A stretch of DNA of 64,000 nt from Euryodendron excelsum (GCA_033060915.1 CM065381.1:31971336-32035335), one strand, 5' to 3'. Numbered from the stretch's first letter, positions 10,990 through 24,218 are shown. Numbers and translations are program-made. Notes: generated by a model from the letters alone, not told the origin.

Positions 10990-11060
10990 ACCTCCAAAAC
11001 CCTAGCTTCCCTAGGTTTTCCAAACCCTAGCCACCCTACACAAACCCTAGCCTCCTATAC
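10990..11060 (+). promoter_or_regulatory. Telo-box cluster downstream of the LTR TATA
   Basis: Three or four AAACCCTAGC motifs lie within about 70 bp of the predicted leader. Equivalent clusters are at 3233-3275, 14640-14675, 27217-27265 and 43014-43050 and, reversed, at 30731-30785 and 37190-37270. In plants, telo-boxes in promoters and leaders bind TRB-type proteins and tend to go with expression in dividing cells; their use here is inferred. Confidence 0.55.
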
Positions 11061-14000
11061 ACTCATGCACACCCCCATACACTCATACACTAACTTTCAA
11101 CCCTTCTTCAAAGACTTGAAGAGCTGCCATCTAAAGCTTGAAGATAACTCTTGAAGATTGAAGACGAAGATCAAGACGAAGACCGAAGATCAAAGACAAG
11201 CAAAGCGTGCAAAATAAACAAGACATACAGTAGGCTCCCTATTTAAATTTCCGCACTTCCCCCCTCTCTCTTCTCTCTCCTAACCCACTTGGGTTTTCTC
11301 TATTTTAATCCCCCATCTCTTTCCCCCCCTTTCTTTGCATGCTTGAAACAAGGGAATTCCCGGTCCATGTGTAGGATTGGGCTATTGGAGAGTCACCATG
11401 TCGGGGGCTTTCTTCTAGTCTAACCAAAGACCACGTGGGTTCGGCCCCCTTGATTATGTGGTGAAGCCTTAGCCTTGTATGTTCACGACCCCCAAATTGC
11501 ATTGTGCATATCATGATCTTGCATCTTCCAAAATTCGTTTTCAAACTCGTTTTCAAAATCGTTTTCAAACTTGTTTCCAAAATTGCATCAAAATCTATTT
11601 TTCAAAACGTGCTTTCAAAATCACAATCCTAGGGTGATTCTAGCTCTTCCATGGCTAGGATTGCTTTAGAAAAGTGTTACATTAAAAGTGACTTTTATAG
11701 TCTATATTTTCAAATCTTATTGTTTTCCACAACCACTTTCTTAAAGTGGTTCTAGCCTTCTTATGGCTAGAATCGCGTTAGGGAAGTGAGACGTTTTTAT
11801 ACCTTCTAAAAACTCTTTTTCCAAATCCCTCCTCCTAAAAATCTTTTTTCCAACATGCTTTCCAAAAGTTCCTCTTTCCAAAGTTGTTTTCTAAAAACTC
11901 TTTCCAAAAATTTATTTTTCAAAACCTCCTTTTTCAACTCCTTTCCAAAATCCTCTCCCCAAAATCCACTTTCTAAAAACGTTCCCTAGGTCTCTTTTCT
12001 AGAAAAATTCTCCCCAAAAATCTTTTCAAAAACTCTCCCCAAAATTTTCCTTCTAGAAATTCCCCTCTAGGATTTCCTTCTAAAATCTTCGTTTCTAAAA
12101 ACACACTTTCCAAAAACTCCTTTTCTTTAAAAATCTCTTTCCAAAATCTCTCTCTTCGAATTTACTTTCCAAAAACTCTTCCCTCTAGAAACTCCTCCTT
12201 AGGATTCCCTTCTAGAAAACCTTCGTTTCCAAAAATACACTTTTCAAAAATCCTCTTTCCTTAGAGCCCAAGTCAAGCCCTAGAACCCACAATTAAGAAA
12301 CCCTAATTTTCTTTCCAAAAACATGATTTTCAAACTTTACCCCAAACTTAGGTTTCCAAAACCTTTTGTTTTCTATATCCAAACTATACACAATTCCCGA
12401 AATCTCTTTTCTACGCTAAAATTTTACACTTTCAAATCTAGGGTTTCTGGAATCTCCCTTTCCAAATCCTTGCCAAATCCTATCTTCCCTTTAGGAAACC
12501 AAATCAAATCTTCCCTTTAGGAAACCAAATCTAATCCTCCGTTTTTGGAAACAAAATCCAACCTTCTCCTTCTAGAAACAAAATCCAATCCTTTCCTAAT
12601 CCAACTTTTTCCTAACTCAAATCCTTCCTAATCTTTCACTTTCCTTAGTCTTAAGTTTCCTAAACCTAAACTTTAAATCTTTCCTTAAGTTTCAAAATTC
12701 AAATCTTTCCTAATTCAACTCTTTCCTAATTTCCTACCTTCCTAAAACCATAAGTTTTCCAAAATTTTCAAATCTTTCTTTAGGCTTTCAACTTCCATAT
12801 CTTTCTTGAATCAGCCCTTTCCTAATTCTATCACTTTCTAAATCTTAACTTTCCAAGTCCAAGTTTTCGAACTTTTCCTAAACTCAAACCTTTCTTAATC
12901 TCAAGATTTTCTAAAACTTTAAAACTTTCTAAATTTCAAATTATTCCAAATTCAAAACTTCCCTATTTCAAAACATTCCAAATTCTAAACTTTCCAACTT
13001 TCAAAACTTTTCTATTTCAAAACCTTTCTTAAAACAAAACTCTCCAATTTTAAAACTTTCCTATTTTCAAACCTTCCTTGTTTTCTAAACATTCCAATTT
13101 TCAAAACTTCCCTAAGTCGAAACTTTCCTAATTCAAGACTTTCCTAAGTTGAAACTTTCTTAAATTCCAAACTTTCCAATTCGAAAACTTTCCAAAAATA
13201 AAACTTTCCAAAATGAAACTTTCCAAATTCGAACCTTTCCTAAATCCAATCTTTCTCCAATCTTCCGAGTCCAACATTTGAGTCCAATCTTTCTTAATCT
13301 CAAGTCCTTTCTTTCCTAAGTCTAGGTTTCTTAAACCTTCTCTTTCCAAAACAAGTCCAAATCTATCTTTTCAAATCAAAGTCCAATCTTCTCAATTTCA
13401 ATTTCTAATCTCTTCTTCTAATTTCAAATCAAATTCAATTTCCAATTCAATATCTTTCTTCCAAATCGATTTCTTCTCAATCGGACTCTTGTCCAAACTA
13501 CGGCTGACCTGATTCCTCCAAAAGGATACGTAGGCAACCCTTATTGGTGCAGTCACAATTTCTTTCAAATTTCAAATTCCTCCACATTTTTCAAATCTCA
13601 AATTTCACAATCTTTTCAAATTTCCATTCTATTTTCAAAATTCCAATTTTAAAATTCTATTTTCAAATTTCTATTTCTAATTTCTCAAACTTTCCAATTT
13701 CAAATCAAATCAATCTCTTCCCAAATCTATTTTTCAATTCTCTTTTCTTACACATGCATATCATGCATCATGTTAGTTTCTTTTTAAACATCTTTTTCAA
13801 AGTAAATAGGATTGAACTATAGTTAGTTCAAGACTCTTATAGGTGAATCTAGGGTAGATTGACATGTAGGTACCGAAAGGGTAGGGTAGGGTGATGGCTT
13901 AGTGCGTCTTCCCTACACGTAACCAACCTCCGAACCTAGATCACTATTTTTAAAGACCAAAAAATGAGTTATTTTTCAAAAAAGGGCTAAATTTTTTCCA

Positions 14001-14299
14001 AAGGTTGCCAAACAACCTGTTTTTCTAAAAACCCTCTCTTGAGGAGATGTCTTCAAAATCATTTTCCAAAAACCCTAAGTGTAGTCTTCGGATTATTCTT
14101 TGTTTTTAGGTGACCTAACTCACCTTAATCAAGTTAGGTGGCGACTCCGAATCTTTTTCAAAAGCCCTTTATTCAAACCAATTTTCAATTCAAACCTAGT
14201 CGTAGTCATTCTTTTAGGAGGGTGAGTTCTAACGAGAGAGTACAGCATTTTTTCCGTTTGTGTGAGTATTCCTCGAGTGCAAAAAATCTGGGCGCGACA

Positions 14300-17200
14300 G
14301 GTTCCTACCCTTTTCCAGCCTTCTGGGCCATTCCTGGTCCCTTAAATGCTTCCTGGGCTTTCCGGAGTCACTCCTAGTGAAGCTAGGCTAAAAATTGTGT
14401 GGTAGTCACTAGTACAGGCGCTCAAATCTTCCAAAAATACGTTGCTTGCTAACTTAATGAACTTTCCTAAGTTGTTGGCGCCACTCCTAGTGGCACCAAG
14501 AGGAAATTTGCCCTAGCGCCACTGCAACAGGTGCCAGGTGATTCTGTTCTCTATAAATACAGAGCCTCCTCCTGCGTGAAAGAGGTCCGCCAATTCAATC
14601 TAAAAACCCTATTATTCGACATACAGAGCTCGTAGCCTCTCTAAACCCTAATCTCCTTAGGTTTTCCCAAACCTTAGCCTCCAATACACTCATACACTCT
14701 CATATACTCATACACTAGCCTCCAAAGTCTCCATTGAAGATTTGGATTGCTGCAACTATGAAGCTTTGAAGATCGAAGACAAACTCTTGAAGATTGAAAT
14801 GAAGACCGAAGAGAAGTAAGCAAAGCAAAGCGTGCAAAGCTAAGCAAAATAAAGAAGACACAAGGTAGGCTTCTTATTTACGTTTACGCATCTTCCCCCC
14901 TCTTTTCTCTCTCCTAACCCACTTAGGTTTTCTTCTATTTTAATCCTCCATCTTCTTCCCCGCCCCCCTTCCTTGCATGCTTGAAACAAGGGAATTCCTG
15001 AACCATGTGTAGGATTATGCTATTGGAGAGTCACCGTGTCGGGGGCTTTCTTTTAGTCTAACCGGAAACCACGTGGCTTCGGCCCCCTTGATTATGTGGT
15101 GAAGCCTTAACCTTGTATGTTCACGACCCTCTTTGCATTGTGCATATCATGATCTTGCATTCCTTCAAAGCATCAAACTCGTTTTCAAAAGCTTGCATCA
15201 AACTCGCTTTAAAAAGCTTACATTAACATCGTTTTTAAACTTGCATCAAAATCTTCTTTTTTTTTTTAAAGCTTGTTTTCAAAACCACAATCCTAAGGTG
15301 ATTCTAGCTTTTCCATAGCTAGGGTTGCTTTAGGAAAGTATTACATTTAAAGTGACTAATATGGTCCATATTTTTAAAACATTGTTGTTTTCAAAACCAC
15401 TATCTTATAGTGGTTCTAACCTTCTTATAGTTAGAATCGCTGTAGGAATGTAAGATATTTTGTATATTTTCTAAAAGCTCTCTTTTTAAATCTCTCCTTC
15501 TTAAAACCTCTCTTTCAACATACTTTCTAAAAACTCCCTTCAAAAATCTATTTTCAAAACTTCCTTTTTAACTCCTTCCCAAAACACTCCCTTTAAAATT
15601 CCTTTCCTAAAAAACTCCCTAAGTTTCCTTCTTAGAAAACTCTCTCTCTAAATCTCTTTCCTAAAAACTCTTTCCTAAAAGCTTCTTCCAAAGTCTTCTT
15701 TTTAAAACTCATCCCAAATTCACTTTCTAAAAACTCCTCATTAGAATTTCTTTCCAAAAACTCTCTCTTTTCAAAATTCACTTTCTAGAATTTCCTCTCT
15801 AGAATTTCCTTCCAAAAATCTCCCTTTCTAAAAACTCACTTTCCAAAAACTCTTTCCTTAGAGTCCAAGTTAAACCTTATAGCTAACGGTTAAGAAACCC
15901 TAATTTTCCTTCGCAAAAGCATGATTTCCAACCCCTTATTTTACCCTCAAAATCTAAGTTTCCAAAACCTCTTGTTTTTTACATCAAAATTCTATATATT
16001 TCCAAAACCTCTTTTCTACGTTAAAACTATAGTCTTCCCAAAACTAGGATTTCTAAAAACTCCATATTTCCAAATTCATGTCAAATCCAATCTTCCTTTT
16101 AGGAAACCAAACCCAAATCTTCCCTTTAGGAAACTAGATCCCATCCTCCATTTTTGGAAACAAAATTACACCATCTCTTTTTAGAAACAAAATCCAATCC
16201 CTTATTTTAAGAAATAGAAATCTCAATCCTTCTTAGTCTAAACCTTTCCTAATCTCATACCTTCTGAAACCTTAGGTTTCCAAACTTTAAGCTTTCAAAT
16301 CTTTCCTAATTCAAGCCTTTCTTAATTCCAACCTTTCCAAATCTAAGTTTTCAAACCCTTCTTAAACTCAAAACCTTTCCTAATTTCAAGAATTTCTAAA
16401 ACTCAAATTTTGAATCTTTCTAAAATTCTAAACTTTCCTAAACTTCAAATCTTTCCAAATCTAAAACTTTCTAAATTCGAAACTTTCTAAATTCTAAACT
16501 TTCCAACTTTTAAAACTTCCCAATTTCAAAACATTCTAAATTCAAAACTTTCAAAATTCAATACTTTCTTAAAACGAAGCCTTTCCTAATTTCAAAACTT
16601 TCTTAATTCGAAAACTTTCCTAAAATGAAACTTTCCTAAAATAACACTTTTCTAAATTGAAACTTTCCTAAAACAAAACTTTTCAAAAATGACACTTTCT
16701 TATTTTGAAACTTTCCTAAATCGGACCTTTCCTAATTCAAACCCTTCCTAAATCTAATCTTTCTTCGATCTTCCCAGTCCAACATTCGAGTCAAGTCTTT
16801 CTTAATCTTGAGTCCTTTCTAAGTCCTATCTTCCTAGGTCTAGGGTCTCTATTCTTCCATTCCAATTTCCAATCCTCTATTCTAAATTCAAATCAAACTC
16901 CTTTTTCTAATTAAACTCTTTTTCAAATCCAATCTTCTATTTTCTATTGGACTCTTGTCCGAACTACCACTGACCTGATTCCTCCAAAAGGATACGTAGG
17001 CAACCATCCTGGGTGCGGTCGCAACTTTTTTCAAGCTTCTATTTCCACAACCTTTTTCAAATCTCCAATTCCTTAATCTATTTTTCTAATTCCAAGTTTC
17101 TATTTCCAAATCTCTATTTTCAATTTTCAAAACTTTCCAATTTCAATCTTTTCAAATCTCTTTCTAAAAACAAATCAATTTCTTTTCAAATCTATTTTTC

Positions 17201-17730
17201 AACTCTCTTTTCTTACACTTGCATATCATGCATCATTCTTTTTAAACATTTTTTTTCTAAAGTGGATAGGATTGAACATTTGTTAGTTGAAGACTCTCAT
17301 AGGTGAATCGAGAGTTGATAGACATATAGGTACTGCAAGGGCGGGGTAGGGTGATGGCTTAGTGTATCTTCCCTACACGTAACCAACCTCCGAACCTAAA
17401 TCACTATTTTCAAAAGACCAAAATGGAGTTTATTTTCAAAAAAGGCTTAATTATTTTCTAAAGGTTGCCAAACAACCTGTTTTCCTAAAAACCCTATCTT
17501 AAGGAGATATTTTCAAAATCGTTTTCAAAAACCCTAAGTGTAGTCTTCGGATTGTGCTTAGTTTTTAGGTGACCTAACTCACCTTAATTAAGTTAGGTGG
17601 CGACTGTAGATGTTTTTCAAAAGCCCATTAGTCACACTCATTCTTCTAGGAGGGTGAGTTCTAACGAGAGAGTACATTGTTTTTCCCACTTGTGTGTGTA
17701 TCCTCGAGTGCAAAAACTCTAGTCGCGACA
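14300..17730 (+). mobile_element. 5' LTR of element E2, right-hand part
   Basis: It resumes in mid-U3 with GGTTCCTACCCTTTTCC, matching E2's own 3' LTR at about 26895, and carries a TATA box (14552-14559), leader, G-poor tract (about 15460-16940), conserved motif (16950-17005) and terminus AGTCGCGACA at 17730. The missing left part should lie beyond the nested E1, outside the window. It is followed directly by a primer binding site, which proves that this LTR is a 5' LTR. Confidence 0.88.
14552..14559 (+). promoter_or_regulatory. LTR promoter TATA box (E2 5' LTR)
   Basis: TATAAATACAGAGCC follows a reduced GGCGCC block and precedes the AAACCCTA leader. It is about 3.18 kb from the LTR end, so the predicted R-U5 portion of the transcript is unusually long. 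Confidence 0.75.
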
Positions 17731-17732
17731 GC

Positions 17733-17750
17733 TGGCGACTGCACTGGGAA
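17733..17750 (+). other. Primer binding site of E2, tRNA-Arg type
   Basis: TGGCGACTGCACTGGGAA starts two bases after the LTR terminus. It matches, with a few differences, the complement of the 3' end of a plant tRNA-Arg (TGGCGACTCCGCTGGGGA), the primer type known from Ogre/Tat elements. This sets the orientation of E2 (plus) and its lineage. The substitutions suggest an old copy. Confidence 0.8.
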
Positions 17751-19197
17751 CACTTAGAGGGTTAGGCCGTAGTCATGTCTTTTTATCCTTTACCCATGTA
17801 AAGTCTTCAATTAACTTGTGCAATCCTATTTACTTTAAATTTTCAAAATTGTTTTCAAACAAAAAAAAATTCATTTATTCGTATTATCTTATATTAAGTT
17901 TGCCATCCACGTACTAACTCTTGCATCTTTGTTTTGTAGGTACACTTTTTGCTTAAATTTTAACTGCCATACCTGAATGTGATGAACAGGATGAATGAGA
18001 GTTGTTGGGCTCTTTTCTTCGCTTTCAAAAATCACACACACATTGCATGTATACCTACATTCTGCATACTTGCATTTTACCCTGATATGACTTTTCTAGT
18101 TAGAAAGGGGGAACGGTATATTGGTTGTAGGCAAGATGCTCTGTCAGTTTCTTTGCCTATGGCCTCTTGATGGTTCCCCCGCTCAGATCACCAACCGATC
18201 ATGGCGCCACCTCGGGGAGTGGGCCTAGGTTTGAAGATCCAGGGACCGAGCCTTTTCAAGACACATTAGTCAACCCTCAACCTCATGCTCATATAGACAC
18301 CATGCATAGCCGAACCTTTGCCGGATTTAAAACACGCACACCATTTTCCAAAACCATGGAGGAAAGGGCGATTGCTCTTATTTTCACTTATACCTTTCTA
18401 TTCCTACTGTTATAATGCCTATCTAACTGCTCATACATGCATATGTACTTCAACTGTATTCTCTTTCTTTATACTCTATGCATCCACTTTCATGCATTCC
18501 ATATTCTATGTCAAGACAAGAGTTCCAAGTAACTTAAGTCACTTCATCCTCATGCATATGATTAACCCATCGAGAGTGACACCTAGTTCACTCTTCCTTG
18601 CATTAAACCTACCTAAACCCTAAGGGTTCCCATGTAACCCTAAGGACTCAAGGCATGCACATCAATTCATTTCATAAGAGGGGCCCCAATCCCTCTATGC
18701 TCACGGAGATAGGATTGTCAAGAAGACAAGGGGCAATCGATTAGTAAGGTCTCTCAGTGACCTCCTTAACATCAAATCCAACGAAGGCGAATCCAAAGAC
18801 TCGAGAGTAGTTTAGGGTTTCCTTTGTAAAATTAGATAGGTGGAACCCCCAAAGGAACATGTTCCCTCTCCCCCTGTCTAAATGTATTTCAATTCTTTTG
18901 TATATTAAACCCGAAGTTAAATGTATTTCTTTATGTTCCGCGAATGAGTGAGTGAATAAATGCATGAACGAAGGAAAGGTCCCAGCTGACGGTAAGGTAT
19001 TTGCATACAGGGGCAAATCCCCTATCTCCAAAAGTGAGCCAATAGACCATGTGAAGTTTCCATCCTAAAGAGGGGCACCCTAGAGCATGCATTGCATAAA
19101 GACTTGTCAAGATAAAACACTGACTCTTTTCCTTTGTTGGTTTCAAGTACCTCTCCTTGTTCCCCCTGTTTTACAAGCCAAAAGCTAATAAACGCCC
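17751..19197 (+). mobile_element. E2 untranslated leader or lost gag start
   Basis: This is about 1.4 kb between the primer site and the first recognisable gag sequence. Short frames occur but none shows a known domain, and the usual conserved gag core of Tat elements was not recognised. A possible acceptor-like TTTTGTAG|GTAC lies near 17938. The stretch could be a long 5' UTR or decayed gag. Confidence 0.5.
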
Positions 19198-19990
19198 ATG
19201 GAATTACTTACTCTTGATACCTTAACTCTATTACTAGCGGAGGCAAGAGGAGTTAGACATAGGATGACCAAAATGGAAGGCATACTATCTTCACTCTTAT
19301 CGCATGCAACCCATGAGCAAGCAAAGTCCTTGCAGACCCAAATCCATGATGGACGAAAAAGGATGAAAAAGGAAGACCAAGACTATGCCTCGACCATTGC
19401 TTACCAACAAACTCCCCAGGCCGAGGGCCTTGCTCGGATGCCTTCCAAACCAACCTCTAACCAAACCCATGGATTATATAATCTCTCCTACGGATACCAT
19501 CCCAACCCATTTGGCCCTGTCACTGAAAATTATCCCATTTTGAAACATAAAACCCAAAGCCCTTTCAATTCCCGAACCATCAACCTGGTGGTGACCTCAC
19601 CAAAGCTCGATTCCCAATCATCAAAAACATTTGCAACACCTCCTCGGCCTAGGCGAACAAGTGGGAAAAAGCAGACATTTACTAAACTCGTGTGTTCACG
19701 AACCATGGCCTATTTTGGTCTCTTAGAAGCCGGATATCTGAAGCCTATACCTGCCTGACCCTAGCCCAATCCTCTACCTCATTACTTTGAATCTGCAGTG
19801 AACTGTAAGTATCATTCGGGCGGCTAAGGACATGACACTGAAGATTGTTTGACCCTTAAGCATAAGATTCCAGACCTGATAGATAACAAGATTATTGGCT
19901 TACGACCAGCAAATACTTCTCTGAACGGCACTACGAACCCTCCGCTAGACCACACCATTAACGTCATTACAAAGTTTGGTAACAACAAGA
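19198..19990 (+). pseudogene. Degenerate Tat/Ogre-type Gag, C-terminal half
   Basis: A 186-residue frame (19198-19758) begins MELLTLDTLT and contains a short helix-prone start (LLSSLLSHATHEQAKSLQTQ region), a Pro/Asn-rich linker, and KQTFTKL…LLEAGYLKPIPA, the pattern that precedes the zinc-binding region in Tat-lineage Gag. After two stops (19756-19764) the frame carries on with PNPLPHYF, CKYHSG, GHDTEDCLTLKHKI and DLIDNKII (to about 19905), including the Cys/His set CxYH…GHxxxxC, and TNPPLDHTINVIT. Gag would coat the RNA genome and package it in cytoplasmic particles. The conserved N-terminal core is missing or unrecognisable, and stops interrupt the rest, so no functional product is expected. 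The lineage assignment rests on motif order and on the primer site. Confidence 0.75.
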
Positions 19991-22369
19991 TTTGTTTTGC
20001 TGCATGCTAAGAGATATATTACAAGGATGGGAGGAAATAGAATGCAAAGATACGGAGTAGTGTCATGCCTGGTTATGGTATAACCCTGATAAAATGCCGA
20101 CCCCTGAAGATGAGCTCGCATATGAATCTATGCAGAAAATTAACCAAGAGTTGTCCAAACTCAATGATAAGAATCCCCCATTGTGTACACTTGAGGAAAA
20201 CAGAGCCACAGCTGGACGCTAGAGCAGAAAACCTCGGGCTCGACCTATCAGGCTAGAAGAAGACGAGTCGCCCGACTGGTTTGTCAGAGAAGCTACGGAG
20301 CAAACAAATGAATGCAGGACGGTCAAGAAAGCTAACAATTACATCATCACCGCTAACTCACCTGGAACTCCAAGAGAAGCATCTACTTGTCCGCCCTTGG
20401 CTGAGGATCTCAACCATAAATGGAACGCTGATATAAGCATTATCCCAAAGCCCTATTAAAGAATCCAGGAATCCTATCAAAAGCGTACAAGAGAAGGGTG
20501 TTTTCACCCACTTTCTTTCTATTCCTTTTACTTCTTGTCTTTAAATCGATGTCTACATTTTCTTACTGCTCAAGAACTCTATGCTTTCCATAAAAAATGA
20601 TAATAGTAATTAAATGATAGTCCTCTTATTCACTGCTTCTATCTTATATGTCTCTCGTGAATGGTAACTACTTTCTACGTAAGGGGCATGATTTATCTTA
20701 TGGAATAATCTGACTTGAAGGGATGATAGCATGAGCTAACCACTTACCAAATGATTGGCTTCCCGAAGAAAGAGAGGTTAAGGATAAGTGAGGGAACTAC
20801 CTAAAGGCAACACTTGCAAGACTCCGAAGCTAAGCGATGTGTGGCCAGATTATCAAAGTGAAGGGGAGCCATCTTTTATTTTTCAACATATAAAAAATAT
20901 AGTAATAAAAAAATACTTATATTCCCTTTGCTTAGTCCCTAGTGCCTCACATCAAACAAATTTTTCCTTGTTAACCTCGATCCAAGACTATCCCCCCCAT
21001 ACTGGGGCAGACAATAGTTGAAAATTCTAGGAATGGTATTCACCTCTATCATGTTAGGGCAGTATCAAAAGCTTTACAAATCAAACAATTTGGTTCAAAG
21101 TGAAGAGATGCCCTCTCTTCATTCCCCATACAGTAAAAAACAACCCCTTGTCAAACCCGTTGAGCCATTCATCTTCTTTTCAGAAAACCCCAATCTAGGG
21201 ATCACCTTTAGATTGAAGTACTAAAGAAAAAGGTTGAGAAAAAAGAGGGGGTTTGTAGAATTTTTTGTTTCATAAAAGGAAAGGAAAAAGATGAAAAAAA
21301 AATTCTCTAAGAAAAAGGCCTGAAGAAAACCATGATTAAGCCATCTTGAAAAATAGAATAAGAAGGCCGAAAGAGAATAGTTATGTTTATCTCAAAAAGC
21401 ATACTGAAGGGTCGAAAGAAAAGAGGCATTTTCATCTTGAGAAGTGTATTGTAAGAGCAAGGGGAAAATTTAAAGGTGATCCTAGGTTACAAAGAAACCC
21501 AATAGAAACAATAGGTTCGAGCCTTTATCCTTTCTTGCAAAACCATGGCCTACATTACAACCCTACTAAAGTCCACTCTGATTGAAAACAGATTGCTTTA
21601 TCTAAATGAGCTAGATACGTTGCCGAAGCTAAGGAGGGATGCTAGCCCTACTAAAAAAACTCAAGGATGGTATGGATTTAAACCCTGTTGAAAACAACAT
21701 TGAATTTGAGCCTACATATCCCATCGTTTCGAAAATCCCATAACCTAGCCTACATTACTGTCCTAAACAAAGTCTCCTCGGATTAAAACGACTAGCAGTT
21801 TATTGCTCTGCTGAAGGTTGGGAAAGCTGTTGCTAAAATCCCGAGAGTTGAGAGTTTCAGCCCAACAATCATGTACACTAACCCTGAAGTAGAGAGTCGG
21901 AGGTGATCAAAAAGTTGAGAAAGGTGCAAAGTGCTATCATTCAATCAAGGTAAGGTTGAGCCAGAGGAGAGGCTAAACCCCCAAAAAGAAAGGAGTTACC
22001 ATTCTAAAGATATTGAGTTCGATAGCACCTTTTGTCATTCTATTAGTTAATATATTTCTAATATGTGCATAAAAAATTAAAATAAAATAAAATAAAAAAA
22101 TCGGCATGAGCTTTGCATATATAGGGTATAACTCCCTGTAGAAATAGAAGTAACCAACACAGTTCAATGTCAAATGTCAACTCATGTACTAGATACATAA
22201 CATCATCATCCACCACATACATCTGATCATATGCCTAGTCGTAAAGATCATAAATGTATCTATCTATCCATACATCTTTATACAAAACTTACAAAATAAA
22301 ATTGTTTAACATAAATACATCTCAAAAATAGGGGTAAAGGAAGTTCACAGTCTCCACAAGGGGCATCTA
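19991..22369 (+). mobile_element. E2 internal region without recognisable pol
   Basis: Protease, reverse transcriptase, RNase H and integrase motifs were sought in all frames here and none was found. A degenerate frame (about 20080-20450, with PTPEDELAYESMQKINQELSKL and DWFVREATEQTN) continues after gag without a known domain. Between 21480 and 21900 a loose repeat (CATGGCCTACATTAC, CCTAGCCTACATTAC, about 180 bp apart) marks a non-coding part. Only 2.4 kb separates gag from the PMD gene, too little for a complete pol, so E2 looks non-autonomous. Confidence 0.6.
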
Positions 22370-24217
22370 TCAAAGGTCAAAGTCAATGTCATCTGGATCG
22401 AAATCCTCGAAACCCGACATCGGAGGAGGCGGATAACTACTTGAAGTACCAGCATCCTATAGAGAAAATAGAATCGAAATCAACCACATGAAAAAAGAAC
22501 TAAACAACAGCAGAGCGAGAATAAGGAAAGAAAAGACGACATACCCCGCCACCTCCCATCTGAGTTATCCGAGCCATCAAGGAAGCCACCTCTGCCTGAT
22601 ACTAATCTCGCTCTGTCTGGTATCGATTCCTCTGATCCCTCACAACAGTAAACTCAGCCTGGGGCACATATCCTCTGGCTCGGCGCCATAAGTCAACCAC
22701 CTCCTGGCCCACAGCGTACCCGCCGACTACTACCCCAAACCGAGTGAAGGCACCGACAAAATGAGCCCCAAAGTGCGAAGCATAATCTGTATCCGAAGGA
22801 AGCAAGAACTCGGCACCCGGCTACCGTTCCTGATAGGGGATAGGCACTCCCGCCACCAAGGCCCCAAACATATACTCTAGTGGAACTCCTACTGACCGGA
22901 ACTCCTCATGAAACTGCTGCTAGTGTCGCTCTCCTAGATAGGACTCCCAAGTATCATCGCTGAGAAAGGTAGCCCTCGACAGAGACAACAAAACCAAGTA
23001 CCGTACAGTCTCATAATGAACTGATCTAATGAAGGGCTACCAAGTCACATCTCTCGCCTCAAGTAACTCCAGGTTCACCCGTAGCGTCACAAAGTCAGTA
23101 ATCTCCGATCGCTGGGCCACCCGATCATGAGCCCACCTCAAAGCACTTGGATAAAGGTTATCCTCGACAACTGCAGGGCGACGCACAGGCAAGTACTCAT
23201 AACTCCACCAGATAAGAAAGGGCAAAAAAACTAGTCATGCTGCCCCAACGGGAAGAAGTCTGGACCAGCATCGATCAAAGGAAGCAGCCAAAGGAGAAGG
23301 ACCCCCAATCCAGCTCCGATAAAGCCCCAAGATCAGCTACTATACTCACCAAACCAAACGGCACAAGAGACTTATTGTTGTTACAGAAGCAGTTAAAGAT
23401 GATGTACAAAACAAGTCGCCATCTCATAATATCCCGCCTGGCAGGCGATGGCTCAGCAGCAAAGCTGCGGTCGTCCTAACTGAGCCAAGAGACTGGGAAG
23501 GCAGAACCCTCGGGAGGGGGCAAGTCCAGCAGAATGCAGGCCTCGTCTCAACTGATTGACTGTAGAGTGATCCGCCGGCCAACGAAGGAAAGCCCTGTGA
23601 TGATCGCCCAATCCAAGGGAGTGGGTCCCAACTCAAAGTCGACAAAATGGAAGGTCCCGGTCTCTCCAAACCACCGCTCAACAAACGCCAGTACCAAATG
23701 CCGGTTCAGGCGGTTAGCCTGTAATCCCATAAAGGCTCCAAATGCGATCTCAACCAAGAAGGCACGATATGATGGAGCAGCCTGCTGCATGGTCAAGAAG
23801 ACCTGATGAACAGCCTCTCTAAAAGTTGTATGTACTCGCGAAGGGGGGCAAATGCTGTCTGGAGTATACACTAGGGTGATAAGCAAGATCCCCGAGTGGT
23901 GGAACATCCGGTACCTGCAGATCTCCCAAGTCCGCACCCGTCTGCCTGTGTCTGGAGGAGGCTCTCCCATAGCCAGTGACCTGGTCGCCCAGACCCAGTA
24001 TCTCCTCCTCTACACCAATCTCCTCGACGAAGGCCTGTTCAACCGAAGGAAAAGGTTTGACAGGTGGCCTACTCCCCTGACTACTCTGGTTAGACGGCGC
24101 CTGCCCTGTAGATCGTCGATTACCTCTGGATCGACTGGAACCACCGGTGGAATCTGTCGAAGCCGCCTTCCCTGAGCGACGTCTCCTCTCAGAATTATCA
24201 TCACCCGTGTCTGCCAT
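22370..24217 (-). pseudogene. Antisense plant mobile domain (PMD) gene, copy in E2, broken
   Basis: This is the best-preserved copy. The minus-strand ATG at 24217 begins MADTGDDNSERRRRSGK, followed by about 110 residues rich in Ser, Arg and Pro. The PMD core comes next: FGAFMGLQANRLNRHLVLAF, VERWFGETGTFHF, LGPTPLDWAIITGLSFVGRR (23560-23790), then ELDWGSFSFGCFLRSM, WWSYEYLPVRRP (23200) and EITDFVTLRVNLELLEARD. A charged, glutamine-rich probable coiled coil (22560-22660) precedes the 88-bp intron (22457-22544, GG|GTATGT…TAG|GATGC). The last exon of 87 nt ends DIDFDL with a stop at 22370-22372. Defects include a 1-bp shift near 23840, stops at about 23475 and 22930, and others, mostly W or Q codons turned to stops. 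Start choice: the ATG one base after a splice acceptor is kept in E1 and E2. Related PMD proteins act in the nucleus; catalytic activity is not established. Confidence 0.88.
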
Positions 24218-24218
24218 C

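Larger units (their letters stand above)
9498..14299 (+). mobile_element. 3' LTR of element E1, left end deleted
   Basis: The LTR lacks about its first 300 bp: internal sequence (…GCCCTTTTTCCCG) runs straight into the minisatellite block, with no polypurine tract or TGTAAGCACC start. The rest is complete to GGGCGCGACA at 14299. In order it holds an 81-bp repeat (9509-9860), a 155-bp repeat (about 10075-10620), a GGCGCC cluster, TATA (10906), AAACCCTA motifs, a G-poor tract (11800-13480), a conserved hairpin motif (13482-13539) and a hairpin with TGGCGACTCC (14139-14148). Past 14299 the sequence is LTR interior of E2 (GGTTC at 14300-14304 as probable target duplication), so E1 sits within E2's 5' LTR. 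Confidence 0.85.

Noticed and set aside
14300..14304. GGTTC at E1's right flank equals the duplication of LTR4, possibly a preferred target
   Set aside because: Only two cases, one of them without a visible partner; other insertions show different five-base sites (CCAAC, GTCAT, CCCAA).
20065..20256. Possible protease or RT start in E2 after gag
   Set aside because: No DSG/DTG, FxDD or other pol motif could be found in any frame.
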